From CAYLZW01 sp964388085 (GTDB taxonomy: Bacteria > Myxococcota > UBA727 > CAYLZW01), in assembly GCA_964388085.1 (NCBI GenBank), contig CAYLZW010000143.1, positions 1 through 13,971 on the forward strand: a stretch of 13,971 nucleotides of DNA, written 5' to 3'. How positions within the stretch are numbered: position 1 is the first letter of the stretch; each line of letters opens with the position of its first letter. The notes below the pieces were generated by a model that ran no database searches, was not told where the DNA came from, and saw nothing but the letters and a program-made list of their open reading frames with translations. The position numbers and the translations under genes were made by a program. This document shows positions 1-5,250 of this stretch, in pieces.

Positions 1-665
1 AGAAGTTCCGCGGCGACTGGGACAAGTTCAAGATGTGGGACCTGTCCTGCACCGTCGACGAGCCCATCTTCCGCGCCTACTCGATGGCGAACCACCCGGC
101 CGAGGGCAACAAGGTGATGACGACGATCCGCTACGCGAACCCGCCGCCGGGTACGCAGGGGATCCCGCCGGGCAAGTGCTCGTCGTACGTCTTCACGCTG
201 AAGGAGGGCGACAAGCTGACCTTCTCGGGCCCCTACGGCGAGTTCTTCATCAAGGACACGCAGAAGGAGATGGTCTACATCGGCGGCGGCGCGGGCATGG
301 CGCCCATGCGCAGCCACCTCTTCCACCTCTTCCACACGATGGAGACGAAGCGGAAGGTGACCTTCTTCTACGGCGCGCGCTCCATGCGCGAGAACTTCTA
401 CATGGAGGACTTCCTCGACATCGAGAAGAAGTTCGACAACTTCAAGTACGTGCTCGCGCTCTCCTCGCCGCTGCCCGAGGACAACTGGGAGGGGCCGAAG
501 GGCTTCATCCACCAGGTGGCGCTCGAGACGTACCTGAAGGACCACGAGGACCCGACCGAGATCGAGTACTACCTCTGCGGCCCACCCATGATGATCGACG
601 CCGTCATCGACATGCTGCACGAGCTCGGTGTCGAGGACGACATGATCGCGTTCGACAAGTTCTGA
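1..665 (+). CDS. nqrF: Na+-translocating NADH:quinone reductase subunit F, C-terminal part (5' end outside window)
   Basis: The reading frame is open from base 3 and stops with TGA at 663-665, so about 220 residues are visible; family members are usually a little over 400, so the N-terminal membrane helix and [2Fe-2S] domain lie upstream. What remains is the ferredoxin-reductase-like FAD/NADH half. Visible motifs: the flavin-binding RAYS (72-83), GIPPGKCSSYVF, GPYGEFF, the nucleotide-binding GGGAGMAP (282-305) and the C-terminal CGPPMM (576-593) followed by the terminal IAFDKF, close to the family's usual ending. NqrF takes electrons from NADH on the cytoplasmic side and passes them via FAD and the iron-sulfur cluster to the rest of the Na+-pumping complex. 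It is normally the last gene of nqrABCDEF, which fits what follows. The apbE and nqrM genes just downstream support the assignment. Confidence in identity is high. Confidence 0.95.
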   Translation, partial: KFRGDWDKFKMWDLSCTVDEPIFRAYSMANHPAEGNKVMTTIRYANPPPGTQGIPPGKCSSYVFTLKEGDKLTFSGPYGEFFIKDTQKEMVYIGGGAGMAPMRSHLFHLFHTMETKRKVTFFYGARSMRENFYMEDFLDIEKKFDNFKYVLALSSPLPEDNWEGPKGFIHQVALETYLKDHEDPTEIEYYLCGPPMMIDAVIDMLHELGVEDDMIAFDKF

Positions 666-727
666 GCCGAGCGGCCGGGCCGGCCGGGTGCGACCGGGCC
701 GCACAGCGGCGGCCGCGCGCGAGCTGG

Positions 728-736
728 TGCTAGCCT
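728..736 (+). promoter_or_regulatory. Candidate extended -10 promoter (TGCTAGCCT) for the TSP3-repeat gene
   Basis: TGC followed by TAGCCT lies 26 bases upstream of the ATG at 763. No convincing -35 hexamer is seen 16-18 bases further upstream. A near-identical TGCTAGAGT precedes the S41 protease gene, at 8792-8800. A start site 6-8 bases downstream would fall near 742-744, inside the 5' arm of the hairpin at 736-763. This is inferred from pattern only. Confidence 0.3.
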
Positions 737-763
737 GAGGGCCTCCTTGCTTGGGGGCCCTCA
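736..763 (+). promoter_or_regulatory. Strong hairpin covering the ribosome-binding site and start codon
   Basis: Arm 736-746 (TGAGGGCCTCC) pairs with 753-763 (GGGGGCCCTCA): 11 base pairs with a single T.G wobble (744.755) and a 6-base loop (747-752). The 3' arm contains the G-run that acts as Shine-Dalgarno sequence and ends on the A of the ATG at 763. No T-run follows, so a classic intrinsic terminator is not evident. In a transcript reading through from nqrF the full stem would mask translation initiation; a transcript starting from the candidate promoter at 728-736 would lack most of the 5' arm. The pairing is read directly; the function is inferred. Confidence 0.55.
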
Positions 764-2445
764 TGCGTTGTGCATTTTCCCGCATCTTGCTCGTGCTCTC
801 GCTGGCGGCGCTCTCGTCGCCGGCGCTGGCCAACTTCCCCGAGTACGTCCCGAACGGGAACGTCAACAGCTGCATCACCTGCCACACCACCGCGGCGGGC
901 GGCGCCCGCAACGTCTTCGGACAGGCGTTCGAGGGCGCGCGCGAGACGTATGGCCAGGCCGCCTGGTCGCACGTCTGGGACCTCGACAGCGACGGTGACG
1001 GGCAGTCGAACGGCGCCGAGCTCGGTGATCCCTGCGGCCTTTGGACCTACGGCAACGTGCCACCGCCCGACCGCGTCGTCGATCTCTCGCTGCCCGGCGA
1101 CGAGACCAGCTCGAGCGCGGGCCCGTACCAGCCGGACGCCGACGCGGACGACGTCAGCGATCGTTGCGATGACGACGACGACGGCGACACGGTGCTCGAC
1201 CCGGACGACAACTGCCCGCTGCTCGTGAACCTCGACCAGATCGACGGCGACGCCGATGAGGTGGGCGACGTCTGTGACAACTGCGCCGCCGTGCCGAACG
1301 CCGATCAGATCGACGCGGACGACGACGGCTACGGCGACGCCTGTGATGTGTGCGCCGGCTATGACGACGCCGAGGACGCGGACGCCGACGGCGTGCCCGA
1401 CGGCTGCGACAGCTGCCCGGCCGTCGTGAACGCGGAGCAGACCGACGGAGACGCGGACGGCGTCGGCGACGTGTGCGACAACTGCCCGCTGATCGCGAAC
1501 GCCGGCCAGCTCGACGCGGACGACGACGGCCTCGGCGACGCCTGCGACACCGACGTCATCGTGGACGCGGACGGCGACGGCATCGACGACGCGATCGACA
1601 ACTGCACGGGCGTCAGCAACGCCGATCAGGCGGACGGCGACGGCGACGGCGTCGGCGACCTGTGTGACGAGTTCCCGAACGACATCAACAACGACGGTGA
1701 CGGGGACGGCTACGGCGCGCCGTCCGACAACTGCGACTTCGTCTACAACCCCTCGCAGCAGAACTCCGACGGCGATGGGCTCGGCGACGCCTGCGACAAC
1801 TGCCCGGACGTGGTGAACCTCGATCAGAACGACGCGGACGACGACGGCATGGGCGACGCCTGCGACAACTGCCCGACGGTGGCGAACGCGGACCAGGCGG
1901 ACGCCGATGGGGACGGCCGGGGCGACCTCTGCGACGCGCCGCCGCCGCTCGATGACGCCGACGAGGACGAGCTGCTCGATGACGACGACAACTGCCCCGC
2001 CGTCTACAACCCGAACCAGGCGGACGCCGACGGGGACGGCGTCGGCGATCCCTGCGATAACTGCATCGCGCGCGCGAACCCGGAGCAGGCGGACGGCGAC
2101 GGCGACGGCGACGGCGACGCGTGCGATCCGGACGCGGTGGAGCTATGCAACAACGCGGCGGACGACGACGCTGACGGCAGCGCCGACTGCGCCGACCCGG
2201 ACTGCTCCGCGCACCCCGCGTGCGCGCCCGAACCGTGCCAAGGCGACGACTGTGATGACGACGACGACCCAGCGCCTATCGACGACCCCCCGCGCAGCGA
2301 CGACAACGACGACGGGCGCTCACCGTGGGCATGCGGACAGGGGGGCGGCGACGGCGGCCGCTCCGGCTGGGCGCTGTTCGCGCTGCTCGGCGTCGGACTC
2401 TTCACGCTCCGGCGTCGTCGAGAAGGGCGCACGAGATCGCGCTGA
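763..2445 (+). CDS. Secreted temptin-like CxxCH / thrombospondin type 3 repeat protein with MYXO-CTERM-like anchor
   Basis: 560 residues. The ATG at 763 is preferred over the in-frame TTG at 751 because the G-run at 753-757 gives a Shine-Dalgarno and a clean signal peptide begins here (residues 1-23, hydrophobic core, ending ALA). Residues about 24-90 resemble the temptin Cys/Cys domain: VPNG, CITCH at 37-41, GGARNVFG, then DSDGDGQSNGAELGDPCGLW. CxxCH could be a c-type heme site or a disulfide pair. Residues about 130-450 are roughly ten Asp/Cys-rich TSP3-type repeats (DNCP...NxDQxDxDxDGxGDxCD), expected to bind many Ca2+ ions. Near 460-480 lies ELCNNAADDDADGSADC, like the acidic metal-binding motif common in myxobacterial surface proteins. 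The end, Cys524, Gly-rich, a hydrophobic segment (about 535-549) and RRRR, is the layout of a MYXO-CTERM sorting signal. The gene sits between nqrF and apbE, so a link to respiration is possible but unproven. Confidence 0.85.
   Translation: MRCAFSRILLVLSLAALSSPALANFPEYVPNGNVNSCITCHTTAAGGARNVFGQAFEGARETYGQAAWSHVWDLDSDGDGQSNGAELGDPCGLWTYGNVPPPDRVVDLSLPGDETSSSAGPYQPDADADDVSDRCDDDDDGDTVLDPDDNCPLLVNLDQIDGDADEVGDVCDNCAAVPNADQIDADDDGYGDACDVCAGYDDAEDADADGVPDGCDSCPAVVNAEQTDGDADGVGDVCDNCPLIANAGQLDADDDGLGDACDTDVIVDADGDGIDDAIDNCTGVSNADQADGDGDGVGDLCDEFPNDINNDGDGDGYGAPSDNCDFVYNPSQQNSDGDGLGDACDNCPDVVNLDQNDADDDGMGDACDNCPTVANADQADADGDGRGDLCDAPPPLDDADEDELLDDDDNCPAVYNPNQADADGDGVGDPCDNCIARANPEQADGDGDGDGDACDPDAVELCNNAADDDADGSADCADPDCSAHPACAPEPCQGDDCDDDDDPAPIDDPPRSDDNDDGRSPWACGQGGGDGGRSGWALFALLGVGLFTLRRRREGRTRSR
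1140..2130 (+). repeat. TSP3-type calcium-binding repeat block (about ten degenerate units)
   Basis: This is an in-gene array of degenerate units of roughly 70-110 bases, each encoding a pattern such as DNCP-x3-N-xDQ-xDxDxDGxGDxCD. At DNA level it is dominated by GAC/GGC codons, including a run of GACGGC dinucleotide codons near 2094-2120. The units diverge in sequence and spacing; one (near 1660-1700) is interrupted by EFPNDINNDGDGDGYGAPSDNC. The repetitive DNA is prone to unit gain or loss and to assembly collapse. Confidence 0.8.
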
Positions 2446-3592
2446 CCTCGCCCGTCGGACCGCGCGCGCCACGGCGCTCGTCGGGCTGACGCTCTCGCTC
2501 GCCGCCTGTCCGAAGGGCGAGCCGGCGCCGTCCGCGTCGAGCACCGCGCCGCACGCCGCCGCGTCGAACGCCGCCGAGCACCGCCAGACCGTCACGCTCC
2601 AGGGGCCCACCATGGGCACCACCTGGTCCGTGAAGGTCGTCGTCCGCACTCCCGAGCAGAGCCGCGCCGCGGTCGCGCTGCAGCCGAAGATCGAGGCGCT
2701 GCTCGCGCGCACGAACCAGCTGATGTCGACATACGATCCGGACAGCGAGCTGTCGCGCTTCAACCGGCACGCGAGCACGGCGCCGTTTCCCGTCTCTCCC
2801 GAGACCGCTTACGTCGTGCGGCGCGCGCTCGAGATCGGCCGGGCGACGGACGGCGCGTTCGACGTCACGCTCGGGCCCGTCATCGATCTCTGGGGCTTCG
2901 ACGACGAGGGGCGGCGCACAGAGCCGCCCAGCGCGGAGGCGCTCGCCAAGGCCCGCGCGCGCGTCGGGCTCGATCAGCTGAGCGTGCAGCAGGGCGAGGG
3001 CGGCGCCGCGCTCGTGAAGAAGCGGGCCGACATCGACGTGAACCTCTCCGGCATCGCCAAGGGCTACGGCGTCGATCAGGTCTATGAGCTCGTGCGCGCG
3101 GCCGGTTACTCGGACGTGCTCGTCGAGATCGGCGGCGAGGTGCGCGCGAGCGGACGGAACGGGGAAGGCGAGCCATGGCGCCTCGGCATCAACGTGCCGC
3201 GCTCCGCGGCCGACCCGAGCGCGGTCCTCGTGACGGTGCCCCTCGAGGACAGAGCGCTCGCCACCAGCGGCGACTATCGAAACTTCTTCGAGGCCGGCGG
3301 CAAGCGCTACAGCCACATCATCGACCCGAAGACGGGCGCGCCGGTGCCCCATCACCTCGTCAGCGTCAGCGTCGTGGCGAGCGACGCCACCACGGCCGAC
3401 GCGCTCGCCACCGCCGCCGTGGTGCTCGGCGAGGAGCGCGCGCGCGAGGCGCTCAAGAGCTTCCCGGGCGCCGCGGCGCTGTTCGTCCACGCGCGCGGAG
3501 ACGACGCGGCCGAGGCGCTCAAGGTGTCGAAGATGGATGGCTTCCCGACGCAGGAAGGCGGAGGGCCCGCCCCGGCTACGACCGGCCGCTGA
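2255..3592 (+). CDS. apbE: FAD:protein FMN transferase ApbE, lipoprotein (start uncertain)
   Basis: ApbE transfers FMN from FAD to a threonine of target proteins, here most likely NqrB and NqrC of the adjacent Na+-NQR. A lipobox LAAC (Cys codon 2507-2509) follows ARRTARATALVGLTLS, so about 361 mature residues would sit outside the inner membrane, as in the family. Visible motifs: PTMGTTWSVKV, DPDSELSRFN, VTLGPVIDLWGF, VNLSGIAKGYGVD, VEIGGEVRASG, LATSGDYRNFF, HIIDPKTG (3314 on) and the metal-site region SDATTADALATAA. The start is a problem: between 2258 and the lipobox there is no in-frame ATG, GTG or TTG. The last upstream choices are GTG 2252/ATG 2255, about 190 bases inside the preceding gene, which would put 84 residues before the Cys; the next ATG is 2612, inside the catalytic domain. 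Coordinates use 2255 as the last canonical start; true initiation may be a rare codon near 2440-2486. The product call is firm, the 5' end is not. Confidence 0.88.
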   Translation: MTTTTQRLSTTPRAATTTTTGAHRGHADRGAATAAAPAGRCSRCSASDSSRSGVVEKGARDRADLARRTARATALVGLTLSLAACPKGEPAPSASSTAPHAAASNAAEHRQTVTLQGPTMGTTWSVKVVVRTPEQSRAAVALQPKIEALLARTNQLMSTYDPDSELSRFNRHASTAPFPVSPETAYVVRRALEIGRATDGAFDVTLGPVIDLWGFDDEGRRTEPPSAEALAKARARVGLDQLSVQQGEGGAALVKKRADIDVNLSGIAKGYGVDQVYELVRAAGYSDVLVEIGGEVRASGRNGEGEPWRLGINVPRSAADPSAVLVTVPLEDRALATSGDYRNFFEAGGKRYSHIIDPKTGAPVPHHLVSVSVVASDATTADALATAAVVLGEERAREALKSFPGAAALFVHARGDDAAEALKVSKMDGFPTQEGGGPAPATTGR

Positions 3593-3854
3593 CGCCCGGC
3601 GCCTGCGCGAGCGCGGGGTGCGAGGCTCCACCGCGGTTCGCGAGCGCGGCGAACTGTTCGTCGAGGTCGCCGCCGTGCCCGTCGGCGTGATCGCATTGCG
3701 GCTTGTCGGGACACGCCATGCAGCAGTCGGGGTTGCTGCCGACGCCGCCGCAGGAGCCCTTCAGCTCCTTGTCCTTGCCGGCCAGGATGACGCCGATGGC
3801 CATGCCTACGAACGCGAGGCCGAAGAGCGCGACAGCGAGGAGGATCGTCTCCAT
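3576..3854 (-). CDS. nqrM: Na+-NQR maturation protein NqrM (DUF539)
   Basis: 92 residues, start ATG at 3854-3852, stop TAG at 3578-3576. It begins METILLAVALFGLAFVGMAIGVILA, one N-terminal membrane helix (about 3-25), followed by a short basic turn and the Cys-rich segment GSCGGVGSNPDCCMACPDKPQC (Cys 35, 44, 45, 48, 54), then a hydrophilic, Ala/Gly-rich tail. This is the NqrM (DUF539) pattern: a small membrane-anchored protein with clustered Cys, needed together with ApbE for assembly of Na+-NQR, probably for the Fe centre in the membrane part. The open frame extends to 4193, but the methionine at 3854 exactly begins the family homology and the upstream part lies antisense to the next gene. 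It is inverted relative to nqrF/apbE and overlaps the 3' end of apbE by 17 bases. Identity is supported by both sequence pattern and neighbourhood. Confidence 0.87.
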   Translation of the reverse strand: METILLAVALFGLAFVGMAIGVILAGKDKELKGSCGGVGSNPDCCMACPDKPQCDHADGHGGDLDEQFAALANRGGASHPALAQAPGVSGRS

Positions 3855-3863
3855 GGTACCGCC

Positions 3864-3892
3864 AACGTAGTCACCGCGGCGGCGCTTCGCAA
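3864..3892 (-). promoter_or_regulatory. Candidate nqrM promoter (TTGCGA - 17 - TACGTT)
   Basis: Read on the minus strand, TTGCGA (3892-3887) and TACGTT (3869-3864) are separated by exactly 17 bases. The implied start site is only about 3 bases upstream of the nqrM ATG, so the message would be nearly leaderless; no strong Shine-Dalgarno is seen there. Hexamer matches are modest. Confidence 0.3.
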
Positions 3893-3900
3893 CACGTTGC
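3889..3900. promoter_or_regulatory. Operator-like inverted repeat GCAAC-AC-GTTGC between nqrM and GNAT gene
   Basis: Five-base perfect arms (3889-3893 and 3896-3900) are separated by two bases. The repeat overlaps the candidate -35 elements of both divergent promoters (TTGCGA for nqrM, TTGCAC at 3897-3902 for the acetyltransferase). The position suits a repressor site acting on both genes; no regulator is identified. Confidence 0.3.
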
Positions 3901-3946
3901 ACGTCGTCGGGCCCGCTCAGGTAGGGTACAAGGGAGGAGCGAGGAG
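3897..3946 (+). promoter_or_regulatory. Candidate promoter and strong RBS of the GNAT gene
   Basis: TTGCAC (3897-3902) and TAGGGT (3922-3927) are separated by 19 bases, longer than ideal. They are followed by a purine-rich Shine-Dalgarno stretch, GGGAGGAGCGAGGAG, ending 2-3 bases before the ATG at 3949. The ribosome-binding site is convincing; the promoter is tentative. Confidence 0.4.
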
Positions 3947-3948
3947 CC

Positions 3949-4866
3949 ATGGCACAGCAGCGACAGTTCGACGTCGTGCCCTTCGACGGCCGCGAACACC
4001 GCGCGGGCGTGTTGAAGCTGTGGGCGGCGGTCGGCAGCTTCGACGGCAGCGTGCCGCCCCGCTCGCCCGAGCACCTGGACGCGCTGCTGGCCCACGCGTC
4101 GTCCGAGGGAGGCGCGCCCTGGCGCGTGGCCACGGCGCCGAACGGCCCGGTGATCGGCGTGATGTCCGTGCGCTTCATCGGCACCAAGCGCACGCAGCTC
4201 GAGCTCGCGGTGAACCCCGCCTGGCGACGACAGGGCGTCGGCCGAAAGCTCTGCGCGGAGCTGCCGCCCCAAAAGCGCCTGCTCGCGTCCTCCCGCGCCT
4301 CGGTCGAGGCGGCGGGCGACTTCTTCCGCGCGCTCGGCTTTCAGGAGCGGCACCGCGACGTGCGCCTGCGCGCCCCGCGCGAGCGCGTCCTTGAGCCGGA
4401 GCTCCCGGCCTGGGCGCGCGTCGAGGAGGACAAGGCGCGTGACGCCGCGCGCTACTCACGCGTGGCCGAAGCGGCGCTCACCGACGAGGAGGCGTTCGAG
4501 GCCGGCGTCGCCGACGCGCTCCTCGGCCGGCCGGGGACGCGCGTGTTCTATCTGAAGACGTCCGAGGGCGATCAGGGCGTCTGCCTCGTCACCGCGCTCG
4601 ATCGCTGCAAGAAGTCCGAGCGCCGGCCGGACGGCTCGGCGACCGTGGGCCTGCTCGAGCAGGTGGGCCTCGCGCGCGCCTGTCGCGGCAAGGGTCTCAG
4701 CCGACCGCTCGTCCGGGTCGGGCTGCGCGCGCTGTTCGACGACGGCTACGAATTCTTCGAGGTCGTCTCGGACGGCCGCCGGCCGCAGGCGCAGAAGCTC
4801 TACGAGAACGAGGGCTTCGTGCTACACGACGAGGACGTCCACTGGCTGCGCCGGGACGACGAGTAG
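3949..4866 (+). CDS. Tandem GNAT-family N-acetyltransferase
   Basis: 305 residues from ATG 3949, placed by the purine-rich ribosome-binding site just upstream. Two GNAT folds can be read in series. In the first (about 5-145), motif A is ELAVNPAWRRQGVGRKL with the acetyl-CoA loop RRQGVG at 93-98, followed by AAGDFFRALGF. In the second (about 155-305), GLARACRGKGLSRPLVRVGL (loop near 245-251) is followed by a typical C-terminal QAQKLYENEGF. GNAT enzymes transfer an acyl group from CoA to an amine; two-domain members include mycothiol synthase MshD, but nothing here shows the same substrate. The first domain is compact and its N-terminal part only weakly GNAT-like, so one domain may be structural. 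The gene is divergent from nqrM across a 94-base gap and converges on a small minus-strand gene 22 bases downstream. Substrate unknown. Confidence 0.85.
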   Translation: MAQQRQFDVVPFDGREHRAGVLKLWAAVGSFDGSVPPRSPEHLDALLAHASSEGGAPWRVATAPNGPVIGVMSVRFIGTKRTQLELAVNPAWRRQGVGRKLCAELPPQKRLLASSRASVEAAGDFFRALGFQERHRDVRLRAPRERVLEPELPAWARVEEDKARDAARYSRVAEAALTDEEAFEAGVADALLGRPGTRVFYLKTSEGDQGVCLVTALDRCKKSERRPDGSATVGLLEQVGLARACRGKGLSRPLVRVGLRALFDDGYEFFEVVSDGRRPQAQKLYENEGFVLHDEDVHWLRRDDE

Positions 4867-4888
4867 TCGAGGATGCCCTGGCGCCCGG

Positions 4889-5131
4889 CTACCGGGACGA
4901 GGGAGCGAAGCGCTTCGCGTCCGGCTTGATCGCAGGCTCGGCGTCACGCTCGGCGAACGCGATGGTGATGCCGAGGGCGACGAGCGAGAGCAGGATCACC
5001 ACGAGCAGGTGCCGGCCGACCCCCACGGGACGCGGCAGCCTCGTGCCGAAGAGCGAGCGCTCCGGTGTGACCAGCCGATCCGAGAGTGGGTCGTCTGCTT
5101 GCGTCCTGCCAGGACGGCGCTGATCCTCCAC
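4889..5131 (-). CDS. Small single-pass membrane protein, unknown function
   Basis: 80 residues from a GTG start (5131-5129) with GAGGT about 6 bases upstream on the minus strand. The N-terminal 40 residues are hydrophilic and basic (RRPGRTQADD...), followed by one hydrophobic segment, HLLVVILLSLVALGITIAF (about 41-59), then a charged tail ending APSSR. No signal peptidase site is evident; N-in topology is suggested by basic residues before the helix. I do not recognise a family. Support comes from the Shine-Dalgarno/GTG pair, a clean membrane segment, its fit between two convergent/divergent neighbours, and a TAGGGT -10-like element upstream. Its stop codon sits in the loop of a short CCCGG/CCGGG inverted repeat (4884-4896). 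It could still be a chance open frame in GC-rich DNA. Confidence 0.5.
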   Translation of the reverse strand: MEDQRRPGRTQADDPLSDRLVTPERSLFGTRLPRPVGVGRHLLVVILLSLVALGITIAFAERDAEPAIKPDAKRFAPSSR

Positions 5132-5250
5132 GGGGCACCTCGCGCAATTGGCTTACCCCCCAACCCTACTACGAAATTCTTCTGTTCACCGGGCGAGCCC
5201 GACGCGAATTGGGCATTCCCTCTCTCCCGGACGCGCGATATCCGCGAGGT
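5132..5250. promoter_or_regulatory. Divergent intergenic region with AT-richer core and shared repeat element
   Basis: This 119-base gap separates the minus-strand small membrane protein from the winged-helix gene. 5146-5190 is visibly richer in A/T than its surroundings. On the minus strand TAGGGT (5168-5163) is a -10 candidate for the small gene. On the plus strand TTGGCT (5148-5153) with TACGAA (5170-5175) is a weak promoter candidate. 5190-5209 carries the palindrome-containing element also found at 10174-10193. AATTGG occurs twice (5146-5151, 5207-5212). GAGGT at 5246-5250 abuts the ATG of the winged-helix gene, closer than an ideal Shine-Dalgarno. Confidence 0.4.
5190..5209 (+). repeat. 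Intergenic element copy 1 (matches 10174-10193, 19/20)
   Basis: The palindrome CGGGC-GA-GCCCG (5190-5201) is followed by A and CGCGAAT. The other copy differs only at the single base after the palindrome. GTTC also precedes both, at a spacing of two (here) or three bases. Confidence 0.45.

Noticed and set aside
688..704. Short GTGCG/CGCAC hairpin after nqrF as its terminator
   Set aside because: Only five pairs and no T-run; the surrounding GGCC-rich sequence allows many equal alternatives.
1140..2130. A CRISPR or tandem satellite reading of the GAC/GGC-rich repeats
   Set aside because: Periodicity is codon-level and the units encode a known protein repeat (TSP3-type) in one uninterrupted frame, without constant repeats and unique spacers.
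2402..3631. A 409-codon minus-strand open frame opposite apbE
   Set aside because: It is antisense to a conserved enzyme; Arg/Ala/Gly-rich with no motif.
3855..4193. N-terminal extension of nqrM to 4193
   Set aside because: The extension is antisense to the acetyltransferase gene and the DUF539 homology starts exactly at the methionine at 3854.
5086..5250. Upstream extension of the winged-helix gene to 5086
   Set aside because: The extension would cross the divergent promoter region and encodes no family-like sequence; ATG 5251 begins the conserved part.
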